DNA of 64,000 nt from contig DAXG01000029.1 in NCBI GenBank assembly GCA_002506275.1, positions 41,324 to 105,323 of the forward strand, read 5' to 3'. Shown piece after piece: positions 44,466-53,328 of this stretch. Position 1 is the stretch's first letter. Each line of letters opens with the position of its first letter. The translations under genes and the position numbers were made by a program. Source of the DNA: Euryarchaeota archaeon UBA259. Its GTDB lineage: Archaea; Thermoplasmatota; Poseidoniia; Poseidoniales; Poseidoniaceae. The notes under the pieces are model-generated. The model did not search any database. It had not been told where the DNA came from and saw only the letters and a program-made list of their open reading frames with translations.

Positions 44466-45686
44466 TCATCCGTAAAGGGCATCTGGAGATGAAGTGATGC
44501 CACTTGTTGATTTCTTGAGCAAAATCCGTTCGACGGCAGACATCATATCGCTTTGGGAGATTTTATTCCTCTTGTCACGAATGGCAATCATGCCTGCTTC
44601 AACACACGTGGCCTTGATTTCTGCACCAGAAAACCCTTCAGTTTTTTCAACCAAGGTCTTCATCTGCAATCGTGAAGTGGACATTTTCGATGTATGGAGT
44701 TTGAGCATGGCTTGACGACCCTTAGGGTCAGGCAGTGGAATCGTAACGATTCGATCAAATCTACCCGGGCGCATTAATGCGTCATCGAGTATGTCTGGAC
44801 GGTTTGTAGCTGCGATAATTTTTACATCCTCAAGTGCATCAAAACCATCGAGTTCAGCGAGGAGTTGCATGAGTGTTCGCTGAACTTCACGGTCACCACT
44901 GGTTGAACCATCCAAGCGCTTGGCACCGATTGCATCAATTTCATCCAAGAATATGATCGACGGTGACTTTTCTTTAGCCAGTGAGAACAGTTCCCTTACC
45001 ATCCTGCCACCTTCACCGATGTATTTCTGCGCAAGTTCACTTCCGACCATGCGTATGAATGTAGCATCTGTTTGATTTGCTACGGCCTTGGCGAGGAGGG
45101 TCTTTCCACATCCAGGTGGGCCAACGAGTAAAATTCCCTTCGGAGGTATAATTCCTACCTTCTCAAACAATTCCGGTTCCAATAAGGGGAGTTCAATTGC
45201 TTCCCTCACCGTTGTAATTTGCTCGTCAAGTCCCGCAACAGAGTCGTATGTGATGTCCGGTTTGTCGACCATTTCAGCACCGCTCACCATTGGGTCCCAT
45301 GCTTCGTGGAGGATTTCAATGACCGCAAGCGTATCTTGGTTGAGTGCCACACGCGTTCCTGGCTTGAGTTTCTTTGGCTCAAGTCGTTGGTTCAATGCGA
45401 CTTGGAACACGGTTCCATTTGACGAGCGAACAATGGCGGTTCTTTCATCCAGAACATCTTGTAGATGCCCGATAATCAGTGGTGGAGTTTTGAGCAAGCG
45501 CACTTCATCATCAAGACGTGTTGCTCGTTTTTTGAGCGTCCGAATCTCTGTTTCAAGATACGAACGTTCGTTGATGAGATTTTGTGAATCCTCGAGTAAC
45601 TTTTGATAATCCTCTTCGAGAAGAGTGAGGTCATCATCGGATTGCGATGTACGAGGAGTGCCGCTTTTTTCTACCTCTGAACTCAT
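44466..45686 (-). CDS. pan: Proteasome-activating nucleotidase (PAN)
   Basis: A 406-residue AAA ATPase. An N-terminal coiled coil (about 15-65) is followed by an OB-fold region and the AAA core with Walker A GPPGCGKTLLAKA, Walker B IIFLDEIDAIG, and arginine-finger and sensor regions in RPDILDDALMRPGRFDR. The C-terminus ends LYG, the HbYX motif (hydrophobic-Tyr-any) that docks into the 20S proteasome and opens its gate. It unfolds substrates with ATP. ATG 45686 is preferred to TTG 45695. It is divergent from mbf1. The 20S subunits are not in the window. Confidence 0.96.
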   Translation of the reverse strand: MSSEVEKSGTPRTSQSDDDLTLLEEDYQKLLEDSQNLINERSYLETEIRTLKKRATRLDDEVRLLKTPPLIIGHLQDVLDERTAIVRSSNGTVFQVALNQRLEPKKLKPGTRVALNQDTLAVIEILHEAWDPMVSGAEMVDKPDITYDSVAGLDEQITTVREAIELPLLEPELFEKVGIIPPKGILLVGPPGCGKTLLAKAVANQTDATFIRMVGSELAQKYIGEGGRMVRELFSLAKEKSPSIIFLDEIDAIGAKRLDGSTSGDREVQRTLMQLLAELDGFDALEDVKIIAATNRPDILDDALMRPGRFDRIVTIPLPDPKGRQAMLKLHTSKMSTSRLQMKTLVEKTEGFSGAEIKATCVEAGMIAIRDKRNKISQSDMMSAVERILLKKSTSGITSSPDALYG

Positions 45687-45801
45687 AGGACTCAAACCTT
45701 CCTCGTGGCTACAGTTTGTTAAGTCGTCGCTTCATTGTATTGCTTCGATATGTTCCGAAGCCTTCAAAGACAGTCAACACAACCATCAATTGGGTGAGTA
45801 C

Positions 45802-46305
45802 ATGGCAGACTGTGAGTTATGTGGAGCAATGAAAGTTGGAGTCCGACACGTCAAAATGGGCAAGGCAGAGGTTGCTGCATGTGCCCGTTGTACTGAAAAG
45901 ATGAATCTTGGCCCGAAAGAGACTGCCCCCGGTCTTGCCCGAGCACAAAGTATGCACGCTCGACCTGCACACCAAACTGCTTATGCTGCAAAGGGCAAGA
46001 AAGGTAAAGACATCATGCTCAAGGCAGAAAAAGAATTGGTCGATGATTTTGCTCAGCGTATCATGAAAGCACGAAAAGCAAAGGGTTGGAATCAGCCAAC
46101 TCTTGGGAAGCGAATGGCTGAAACGGTGAACATTGTGAAATCTACAGAAAGCGGCAAACGTCCTACTGACTCCGTTCTGCGTAAGTTTGAACGGGTTTTA
46201 TCCATCTCATTATTTGAGGCTCCAACCTCAAAAAATACTCAACGTGTGGACAACTCAAGTTCACGTGGCATGACGCTTGGTGATTACCTCGATGACCTCA
46301 GGTGA
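45802..46305 (+). CDS. mbf1: Multiprotein bridging factor 1 (aMBF1)
   Basis: A 167-residue protein. An N-terminal zinc ribbon (CELCG near residue 4 and CARCT near 34) is followed by a basic linker and a helix-turn-helix of the MBF1/XRE type (about 75-130; RIMKARKAKGWNQPTLGKRM, IVKSTESGKRPTDSVLRKFE). Archaeal MBF1 bridges or regulates transcription and associates with the 30S ribosome. GGGTGAGTAC precedes ATG 45802. Four nt separate its stop from the Tsr3 GTG start. Confidence 0.93.
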   Translation: MADCELCGAMKVGVRHVKMGKAEVAACARCTEKMNLGPKETAPGLARAQSMHARPAHQTAYAAKGKKGKDIMLKAEKELVDDFAQRIMKARKAKGWNQPTLGKRMAETVNIVKSTESGKRPTDSVLRKFERVLSISLFEAPTSKNTQRVDNSSSRGMTLGDYLDDLR

Positions 46306-46309
46306 TTCG

Positions 46310-46861
46310 GTGCCGGAAATATCTGTTCATGCGGTTTGGTTGGCCCAAGATGACCCAAAAAAGAACACTGCGGTACTTGCCTCTAAGCGTGGTAATATGA
46401 AGTTACACAAACGTGTGAACTCGCTGCCAAAAAGAGGCATAATTCTCGAACCTCTCTGCGGTAAGGTGTTCGGCCCTGAAGATCATCAACTCCTCATCAA
46501 TGGTGGCTCGCTTGTTGGACTGGATTGCAGTTGGGCCCATATCGAAGACAGTGTTGCACAGGTTATGCGTAGAACGCGTCTCCAACCGCGCATGCTCCCC
46601 CTCTTGCTTGCCGCAAATCCCGTTAATTGGGGTAAACCCGGTAGATTAACAACAGCTGAAGCACTTGCTACGGTACTGTACCTCATCGGTAGAGAAAACC
46701 AAGCCCGTGAAGTATTGGGTGCTTTCCGTTGGGGTGAACGTTTTTTTGAATTGAACAAGGAACCACTTGAAGCATACGCTGCGGCCCAATCAAGCGCAGA
46801 ACTTGTCGAACTTCAATTCGAATTCTTTGATATTGAACGACCCGAAGAGACTTCAAGTTGA
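46310..46861 (+). CDS. tsr3: rRNA aminocarboxypropyltransferase Tsr3 (DUF367)
   Basis: A 183-residue DUF367 protein. VHAVWLAQDDPKKNTAVLAS opens the fold, DCSWAHIE holds the conserved DCSW, LPLLLAANPVNWGKPGRLTT with AEALAT forms the SAM-binding region, and FRWGERFFELNKE ends it. Tsr3 adds the 3-amino-3-carboxypropyl group from SAM to a hypermodified pseudouridine in small-subunit rRNA. GTG 46310 is chosen because AGGTGATTCG lies directly upstream and the conserved domain begins at residue 3; ATG 46292, overlapping mbf1, is the alternative. Confidence 0.92.
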   Translation: MPEISVHAVWLAQDDPKKNTAVLASKRGNMKLHKRVNSLPKRGIILEPLCGKVFGPEDHQLLINGGSLVGLDCSWAHIEDSVAQVMRRTRLQPRMLPLLLAANPVNWGKPGRLTTAEALATVLYLIGRENQAREVLGAFRWGERFFELNKEPLEAYAAAQSSAELVELQFEFFDIERPEETSS

Positions 46862-46877
46862 GTACGAATAGACATTC

Positions 46878-47645
46878 ATGGCCCGCAGCCGTCGTGTTGG
46901 AATCCACAGACTCATCGACGGTAAACTTCGAATCCAAGAAGATGCATTGGCAGTTGAATGTCTTATTGAGCTCACCTCTCAATCCAAACCAATTTCAAGA
47001 CTACTTGGAACCCCAACCAATCTTCGAGAATTATTTGTTGGGCATGCTTATTCTGAAGGTTATGGAGACATCCGACATTCGGAAGTGAAAGTCCATACGC
47101 ATTCTTCTGGTTCAGTACAAGCCCAAATTGGTGAGGAAATTCTCCCGCGGCCGTCAAATGAACGAATTATTACTTCGTCCTGTGGCGCATGCGAGGCAGA
47201 CGGACTCGAGGAACTGATTGACTCACTGGAACCGTTTACTGAACAGCACCCACAATACGACCATCATCTGATTTTTAGCGCATTTTTAGATATGAAAAAG
47301 CACCAAGATGGATTCCGTGAAACCGGTGGGATGCACGCCGCTGCTTTATGGAGTGAATCGATAGGCTTACATTGTGTCGCCGAAGATATAGGTCGGCACA
47401 ATGCTGTCGACAAAGCTATTGGTTTTGCATTGATTCAAAACACCAACCTTTCACATCAATTTTTACTTCTCTCTGGGCGATGTGGGTGGGATCTCGTTGC
47501 CAAAGCCTCACGTTCAGGTATTGGGACAATATTCTGTATTGGGGCGTGTTCTACGCTCGCAGCAGATACTGCTCGACATCTCGGCATGCGAATATTCTCG
47601 TTTATGAAAACTGAATCGAGCGTTGGAATCGGCGTATTACAATGA
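46878..47645 (+). CDS. fdhD: Formate dehydrogenase accessory sulfurtransferase FdhD
   Basis: A 255-residue FdhD. The conserved CxxC is in SSCGACEAD (about 94-102), LFVGHAYSEGY and the family-defining EDIGRHNAVDKAIGFAL follow, and SGRCGWDLVAKASRSGI is near the C-terminus. FdhD sulfurates the Mo-bis-MGD cofactor before insertion, using sulfur from IscS. It lies 53 nt upstream of a YdeP-type molybdoprotein, its most likely client. Start ATG 46878 is the first in frame after the Tsr3 stop. Confidence 0.93.
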   Translation: MARSRRVGIHRLIDGKLRIQEDALAVECLIELTSQSKPISRLLGTPTNLRELFVGHAYSEGYGDIRHSEVKVHTHSSGSVQAQIGEEILPRPSNERIITSSCGACEADGLEELIDSLEPFTEQHPQYDHHLIFSAFLDMKKHQDGFRETGGMHAAALWSESIGLHCVAEDIGRHNAVDKAIGFALIQNTNLSHQFLLLSGRCGWDLVAKASRSGIGTIFCIGACSTLAADTARHLGMRIFSFMKTESSVGIGVLQ

Positions 47646-47698
47646 TGTGTGACGAAAACCCTTGAAAACCCCTGCGCTCAGAACGGCTTGGTGGGCAT

Positions 47699-49984
47699 TT
47701 GAGGGAACACGCACGAGCCGAAACCCCGCCGGACACTCTTCCGCTTAAAATCAAGAAAAAGAAGAAAATGGCAGCCGGAATTCCAGCCGTAACTTCATCC
47801 CTCAAGCATGGTCTCCAAAACATGGGCATTTCTCGCACCGTCAAGACATTGACCATGGTCAATCAACAAGAGGGTTTTGATTGTCCGGGTTGTGCATGGC
47901 CTGACCCATCGCACAGAACACAGTTCGAGTTCTGTGAAAACGGCGCTAAAGCGGTTGCTGATGAGGCGACGAAGCGTCGCGTGACCCCAGAGTTTTTTTC
48001 GAAGCACAGTATTCAATATCTCTCTATGCAAAGTGACCGCTGGCTCAACAAGCAAGGTAGGATCACTCATCCGATGGTGCTTGAAGAAGGGAGTTCTCAT
48101 TATGTTCCGATCACATGGGATGATGCTTTTTCAATGATTGCAGGAGAGGTGAACAAACTTGAGAATCCGAACCGCTCAGTGTTCTACACATCTGGGCGAA
48201 CCAGCAATGAAGCTGCCTTTCTCTACCAGGCCATGGTGCGAAGCATCGGAACCAACAACTTACCCGATTGCTCGAACATGTGCCATGAATCAAGTGGTAA
48301 AGGTCTAGGTGCAACAATTGGCATTGGCAAAGGAACTGTGCATCTCGATGATTTCAATCATGCAGACGTCATTCTCGTCATTGGCCAGAACCCCGGCACC
48401 AATCATCCTCGTATGCTCACTGCACTAAGGGATGCGAAGTTAAAGGGCGCTACTCTCATCCATGTCAATCCACTCCCTGAAGCAGGATTAGAGCGCTTCA
48501 AACACCCTCAAGATTATATGAAGATGAATCTTTCATCCACTCAACTTTCGGATTTCCACTTGCCGGTTAAAATCGGTGGAGATGCTGCTTTACTCAAAGG
48601 CCTCATCAAGATTCACGATGAACTGGGTCATCTTGATTCAAAATTTATCGCAAATCAGACTGGAGGTTTCGACTCAATGCTGGAAAAAGCTCGCGATACA
48701 GATTGGAATGCCATCGTTCGAGATTCAGGCCTTCCACGTGAACTTATTTCCGAAGTAGGCCAAGTTGTAGCCCGTTCAAAAGCAACGATTGCATGCTGGG
48801 CGATGGGTCTTACACAGCAGCCAAATGGAGTTGCAGTCATACAGGAAGTCGTAAACCTCCTCTTGATGGGCGGTCATGTGGGTCGGCCTGGGGCAGGGTT
48901 CTGTCCCGTTCGCGGGCATTCCAATGTTCAAGGTGACCGAACCGTTGGAATCTGGGAAGCAGCACCGGTTTCGTTTATTGAACGGATGGAAAAGGGACTC
49001 AACATCTCTATTCCTCGTGAACATGGCTATGATGTCGTGGGCGCAATACAAGCCATGAGAGACGGCGCTGTCGACGTCTTTTTTTGCATGGGGGGGAACT
49101 TCATTTCTGCTACACCAGATACGATGGCGACAGCTGAAGGTTTGCGTAAGGTTGGCTTAACAGTTCAAGTCTCCACCAAACTCAATCGCTCGCATTTGGT
49201 GACCGGTAAGAAGGCATTGATACTACCGTGTTTGGGCCGCACCGAACTGGATGTTCAAGGCACTGGGCCTCAATTCGTCTCCGTGGAAAACTCCATGGGA
49301 ATCGTCCACAGGTCGACCGGATCACTCCCTCCTGCGTCAAGTCACTTAAGGAGCGAGCCTTGGATCGTAGCTCAACTTTCACAACACCTCTTCACCAATT
49401 CACCCATTGATTGGAGCGGAATGGTCGAAGACTATGACATGATTCGGAATTTAATGGAAAAATCGCTTTCTGGTTTTGAAGACTACAACAAGCGTGTGCG
49501 CCTCGAAAACGGATTCTTGTTACCGAATCCACCCCGTGACTCACGAACATTTGACACGCCATCGGGACGCGCCCATTTCACAACTCACGACTTACCTGAT
49601 GTCCGCATCGATGATGAGCAATTCATCATGATGACAATACGGTCTCACGACCAATACAACACCACAATTTACGATGTTCATGACCGTTACAGAGGCGTCA
49701 GCGGGAATCGACGAATTGTTTTGATGAACGCTTTGGACATGGCTGAGCGTGGATGGAAAAACCGCCAAATGGTCTCCATTACCAGCCATTTTGAAGGTGA
49801 GACAAGAACGGCTGATGGGTGGCAATTGGTCGCCTATGAAATTCCGCGTAAGAACATCGCAACTTACTTCCCCGAAGCCAATATCTTGGTACCACTTCGT
49901 TCCACAGCAAAAGACTCCAATACGCCTACGTCAAAATGGATTAAAGTTACCCTTGCAGATTTCCATGGGGATGAAGAGGAATGA
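47699..49984 (+). CDS. YdeP-type molybdopterin oxidoreductase (formate dehydrogenase alpha-like)
   Basis: A 761-residue molybdopterin-binding protein very close in plan to E. coli YdeP. GFDCPGCAWPDPSHR (about 59-73), EFCENGAKAVADE, FYTSGRTSNEAAFLYQAM, PDCSNMCHESSGKGLGATIG and RGHSNVQGDRTVG are shared hallmarks, and RSHDQYNTTIYDVHDRYRG marks the C-terminal cap. Only one CxxC is present, so the N-terminal 4Fe-4S domain of true formate dehydrogenases is missing or reduced. The catalytic activity of the group is unclear. A TTG start at 47699 is preceded by GGTGGG and keeps the basic family N-terminus; ATG 47768 is the alternative. FdhD lies upstream and an MFS gene overlaps downstream. Confidence 0.92.
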   Translation: MREHARAETPPDTLPLKIKKKKKMAAGIPAVTSSLKHGLQNMGISRTVKTLTMVNQQEGFDCPGCAWPDPSHRTQFEFCENGAKAVADEATKRRVTPEFFSKHSIQYLSMQSDRWLNKQGRITHPMVLEEGSSHYVPITWDDAFSMIAGEVNKLENPNRSVFYTSGRTSNEAAFLYQAMVRSIGTNNLPDCSNMCHESSGKGLGATIGIGKGTVHLDDFNHADVILVIGQNPGTNHPRMLTALRDAKLKGATLIHVNPLPEAGLERFKHPQDYMKMNLSSTQLSDFHLPVKIGGDAALLKGLIKIHDELGHLDSKFIANQTGGFDSMLEKARDTDWNAIVRDSGLPRELISEVGQVVARSKATIACWAMGLTQQPNGVAVIQEVVNLLLMGGHVGRPGAGFCPVRGHSNVQGDRTVGIWEAAPVSFIERMEKGLNISIPREHGYDVVGAIQAMRDGAVDVFFCMGGNFISATPDTMATAEGLRKVGLTVQVSTKLNRSHLVTGKKALILPCLGRTELDVQGTGPQFVSVENSMGIVHRSTGSLPPASSHLRSEPWIVAQLSQHLFTNSPIDWSGMVEDYDMIRNLMEKSLSGFEDYNKRVRLENGFLLPNPPRDSRTFDTPSGRAHFTTHDLPDVRIDDEQFIMMTIRSHDQYNTTIYDVHDRYRGVSGNRRIVLMNALDMAERGWKNRQMVSITSHFEGETRTADGWQLVAYEIPRKNIATYFPEANILVPLRSTAKDSNTPTSKWIKVTLADFHGDEEE

Positions 49985-51243
49985 AAAGTATCGGTTATCT
50001 TGAACTCCTCAAGACCAACAAACAATTCCGAAGACTTTGGTCTGCTTCTGTTGTATCTATGCTGGGTGAATGGTTCAACACCATCGCACTGTTCCTTCTC
50101 ATTTTCGAATATACTGAATCCGAATTCCTATTGGGGATTTTGTTTACAGTTCGAATGCTCTGCTTTGCGCTCCTTCAACCGATTAGTGGACTTTTAGCTG
50201 ACCGAATGAATCGCAAACATATTATGATTGCATCGAACTTTATCCAAATCTTCCTTGCATTGTGCTTCCTTGGCGTGAACGGGCCAGAGGACATTGGTTG
50301 GATGCTTGGCCTTTCAGGAGTGATGATGCTTTTACATGGAGCGTATGTTACTGCAGAACGTGCTGCACTCCCGAATATTGTATCAAAAGAAAACCTTGCA
50401 ACAGCCAATGCCTTAGATGCCGCATCATGGTCTTCAGCTTTGTGCATCGGAGCCATGCTCGGTGGTGTTGTGGTCGAACTGTACGGCGTTGAAGCCGCAT
50501 TCATCATCGATGCACTAACCTTCTTGTTAGGCACTGTACTGCTTATTCCACTGACACTCCCTCAAACGATTGGTGAAGAAATGGATGGTCCACTCCTTTC
50601 TACCGCTGTTTCAAACATAAAGAAAGGATTACGAAGAATCCTTGACGAATCACGCCTTTTACGTGTCGTTTTCGCAAAAGCATCTTGGAATATTGCGGGA
50701 GGGGGGCTTGCTGGCGTATTCTTAGTGGTCGCTGGGTCTGATGTTGACGGTTTCGGGGCAGCCATCGGGTTCGGATTATTTTTCTTCGCTCGAGGAATTG
50801 GTACCGGCTTAGGGCCAATCATAGCACGTCGGTTCTTAACCAACGAAGAACAGTGGCCGTTTCTCATTGGACTTCTTGTCGTGGTTTCAGGGTTTTTCTA
50901 CCTCATCGTTGGATTGACCTTAGGTGTCAATGTTTGGTTGACGGTAATTCTTGTGATGTTCGCGCACTCTGCAAGCGGTGGAAATTGGGTTCTTTCGACC
51001 ATCCTTACACAACGATGGGTCGAAGATGAAATTCGCGGAAGAGTGTTTTCAATCGATATGCTGACAATGTCAATTGCCTTCTCTGCTTCAAGCGCAACGG
51101 CTGGTTACTTATTGGAGAACGGATACTTAACACTCCAAAGTGGGTTCCAGAGTTTCGCGGTGCTGATGATGATATCGGGAATTGTGTTTACACTATGGCG
51201 CCCTGATCGTTCAAGACAGAACACTCAAACAACAATTCCGTAA
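49981..51243 (+). CDS. MFS transporter (EntS-like)
   Basis: A 420-residue protein with about 12 hydrophobic segments. LWSASVVSMLGEWFNTIALF, then ISGLLADRMNRKHIMIAS in the loop 2-3 position (GxLaDRxxR motif) and AERAALPNIV with ENLATANALDAAS are typical of the EntS/YfiS-type MFS drug and siderophore exporters. The substrate cannot be predicted. It overlaps the YdeP-like gene by 4 bp (ATGA), so the two are translationally coupled. Confidence 0.9.
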   Translation: MKSIGYLELLKTNKQFRRLWSASVVSMLGEWFNTIALFLLIFEYTESEFLLGILFTVRMLCFALLQPISGLLADRMNRKHIMIASNFIQIFLALCFLGVNGPEDIGWMLGLSGVMMLLHGAYVTAERAALPNIVSKENLATANALDAASWSSALCIGAMLGGVVVELYGVEAAFIIDALTFLLGTVLLIPLTLPQTIGEEMDGPLLSTAVSNIKKGLRRILDESRLLRVVFAKASWNIAGGGLAGVFLVVAGSDVDGFGAAIGFGLFFFARGIGTGLGPIIARRFLTNEEQWPFLIGLLVVVSGFFYLIVGLTLGVNVWLTVILVMFAHSASGGNWVLSTILTQRWVEDEIRGRVFSIDMLTMSIAFSASSATAGYLLENGYLTLQSGFQSFAVLMMISGIVFTLWRPDRSRQNTQTTIP

Positions 51244-51282
51244 GGAACCAATACGAATACTCAAGGGCGGGAGCATCAACCA

Positions 51283-53328
51283 ATGGACATGGGCGGAGAC
51301 TTCAGTGCTTTGAACAAGCATTTGGGTGAAGGTATTCCCGACCAAATCCCATCACCTCCATTGTGGGACGAATCTGTTGACCATGCGCCCCCACGGCGTC
51401 AAATATTGACCGATGAAGAAAAGAAATTAGCATTAAAAAATGCTCTACGGTATTTCTCATCAAGACACCATGAGGCGTTGGCTCCAGAATTCCTCGAAGA
51501 GTTGGAAACTTTTGGCCGCATCATCATGTGGAGGTACCGCCCAACGGAATACGATATGCGAGCCCACCCACTTGACGCATATCCCAGCAAATCGTTGCAA
51601 GCAGCATCGATAATGCTGATGATTCAAAATAATTTAGATCCTGCTGTCGCCCAATTCCCTCATGAACTCATCACCTATGGTGGTAACGGCTCTGTTTTTC
51701 AAAACTGGGCTCAATACCGCCTGGTCATGCAGTATCTCTCTCAAATGTCGGATGAGCAAACGCTCGTCATGTATTCTGGTCATCCGATGGGACTGTTTCC
51801 TTCACACAAAGACGCCCCGCGGGTTATCGTAACCAACGGCATGGTTATCCCAAACGCATCATCTCAGGATAATTATGAGCGCATGAACGCTCTTGGTGTG
51901 ACTCAATACGGGCAAATGACTGCGGGTTCCTACATGTACATTGGCCCCCAAGGCATAGTACATGGGACGACCATTACATTGCTCAATGCAGCACGAGCTC
52001 ATCTTGGGCTCGGCGGCGACGAGGGGCTCGGAGGTGTGACTTTTGTTACATCTGGACTCGGAGGCATGTCCGGTGCTCAAGCGAAAGCTGCGGTTATTGC
52101 TGGCGCATCATGCATCGTCGCTGAATCGAATGCGCACGCAGCATACAAACGTCATGAACAAGGATGGTTGACAACCGTTACCGAATATGTAGACGATGCT
52201 ATCGACCAAATGATGGCGTCTGCTGAATTAAAAATACCAATCTCAATCGGATTTGTCGGAAACATTGTCGAGTTGTGGGAGCGTTTGGTAGAACGAGGCG
52301 TCTCAGTGGACCTTGGAAGCGACCAGACCAGTCTCCATAATCCCTTCCAAGGCGGCTACTTCCCAGCCGGCTTTACCTACGATGAAGCGTCGAAGATGCT
52401 CTCTTCACATCCTGAGAAATTCGCCGAAGAAGTACGTTCAACGCTTCGCAGGCATGCAACCGCAATCAATGCATTAGCAGACGATGGCATGTACTTTTGG
52501 GATTACGGAAATGCTTTCCTCCTTGAAGCAAGCCGAGCCGGTGCTGAGGTCATGTCTGCTGATGGTTCATCGTTCCGTTACCCGAGTTATGTTGAAGATA
52601 TCATGGGACCCATGTGTTTCGATTATGGATTCGGACCTTACAGATGGGTCTGCTGCTCTGGCGACCCGTCTGACTTGCAGGTGACCGATGAAATTGCGTG
52701 TGAAGTTCTCGAGGAAATGCTTCAAGATTCACCTGTAGAAATTCAACAACAAATGATCGATAACATCCGATGGATTCGTGGTGCTGGAGCCAATGATATG
52801 GTCGTTGGAAGCCAAGCAAGGATTTTGTATGCTGATGATGAAGGGCGAAGAAAGATTGCTTCTGCCATGAACAGGGCGATCGCAACTGGACGGATTTCTG
52901 CACCCGTTGTACTTGGTCGTGACCATCACGATGTATCGGGCACAGATAGCCCCTACAGAGAAACTGCAAATATCCGTGACGGGTCGATACAAACCGCAGA
53001 TATGGCCGTACAAAATTTCGTGGGCGATGCTTTCAGAGGGGCCACTTGGGTGAGCCTTCATAACGGCGGTGGCGTCGGATGGGGTGAAGTCATGAATGGA
53101 GGATTCGGTATGCTTCTTGACGGTAGCGATGAATGTGAATTAAAACTTCAACGAATGCTTCACTGGGATGTCAACAATGGAGTTGCACGTCGAGCTTGGG
53201 CTCGAAACTCAGGTGCGGAATTTGCTATACGTAGGGCAATGGAGTCTGAACCTTTACTCCGAGTTACCTTGCCCCAGCATGCTGATGACAAACTATTGAA
53301 TGACCTGTTTAAGGAGGATTCACAATGA
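51283..53328 (+). CDS. hutU: Urocanate hydratase (long, eukaryote-like form)
   Basis: A 681-residue urocanase. QFPHELITYGGNGSVFQNWA, LVMYSGHPMGLFPSH, YGQMTAGSYMYIGPQGIVHG, FVTSGLGGMSGAQAKAAVI, DLGSDQTSLHNPFQGGYFP and RDHHDVSGTDSPYRET with FVGDAFRGATWVSLHNGGGV are family signatures, including the NAD+-binding glycine loop. It converts urocanate to imidazolonepropionate using tightly bound NAD+. Bacterial forms are near 550 residues; this one carries the extra N-terminal region and insertion of the animal-type enzyme. It overlaps hutH by 4 bp. Confidence 0.96.
   Translation: MDMGGDFSALNKHLGEGIPDQIPSPPLWDESVDHAPPRRQILTDEEKKLALKNALRYFSSRHHEALAPEFLEELETFGRIIMWRYRPTEYDMRAHPLDAYPSKSLQAASIMLMIQNNLDPAVAQFPHELITYGGNGSVFQNWAQYRLVMQYLSQMSDEQTLVMYSGHPMGLFPSHKDAPRVIVTNGMVIPNASSQDNYERMNALGVTQYGQMTAGSYMYIGPQGIVHGTTITLLNAARAHLGLGGDEGLGGVTFVTSGLGGMSGAQAKAAVIAGASCIVAESNAHAAYKRHEQGWLTTVTEYVDDAIDQMMASAELKIPISIGFVGNIVELWERLVERGVSVDLGSDQTSLHNPFQGGYFPAGFTYDEASKMLSSHPEKFAEEVRSTLRRHATAINALADDGMYFWDYGNAFLLEASRAGAEVMSADGSSFRYPSYVEDIMGPMCFDYGFGPYRWVCCSGDPSDLQVTDEIACEVLEEMLQDSPVEIQQQMIDNIRWIRGAGANDMVVGSQARILYADDEGRRKIASAMNRAIATGRISAPVVLGRDHHDVSGTDSPYRETANIRDGSIQTADMAVQNFVGDAFRGATWVSLHNGGGVGWGEVMNGGFGMLLDGSDECELKLQRMLHWDVNNGVARRAWARNSGAEFAIRRAMESEPLLRVTLPQHADDKLLNDLFKEDSQ

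Noticed and set aside
47699-49984. True formate dehydrogenase alpha subunit
   Set aside because: The N-terminal 4Fe-4S cysteine set is missing and the sequence follows YdeP motifs, so a formate dehydrogenase name would overstate it.
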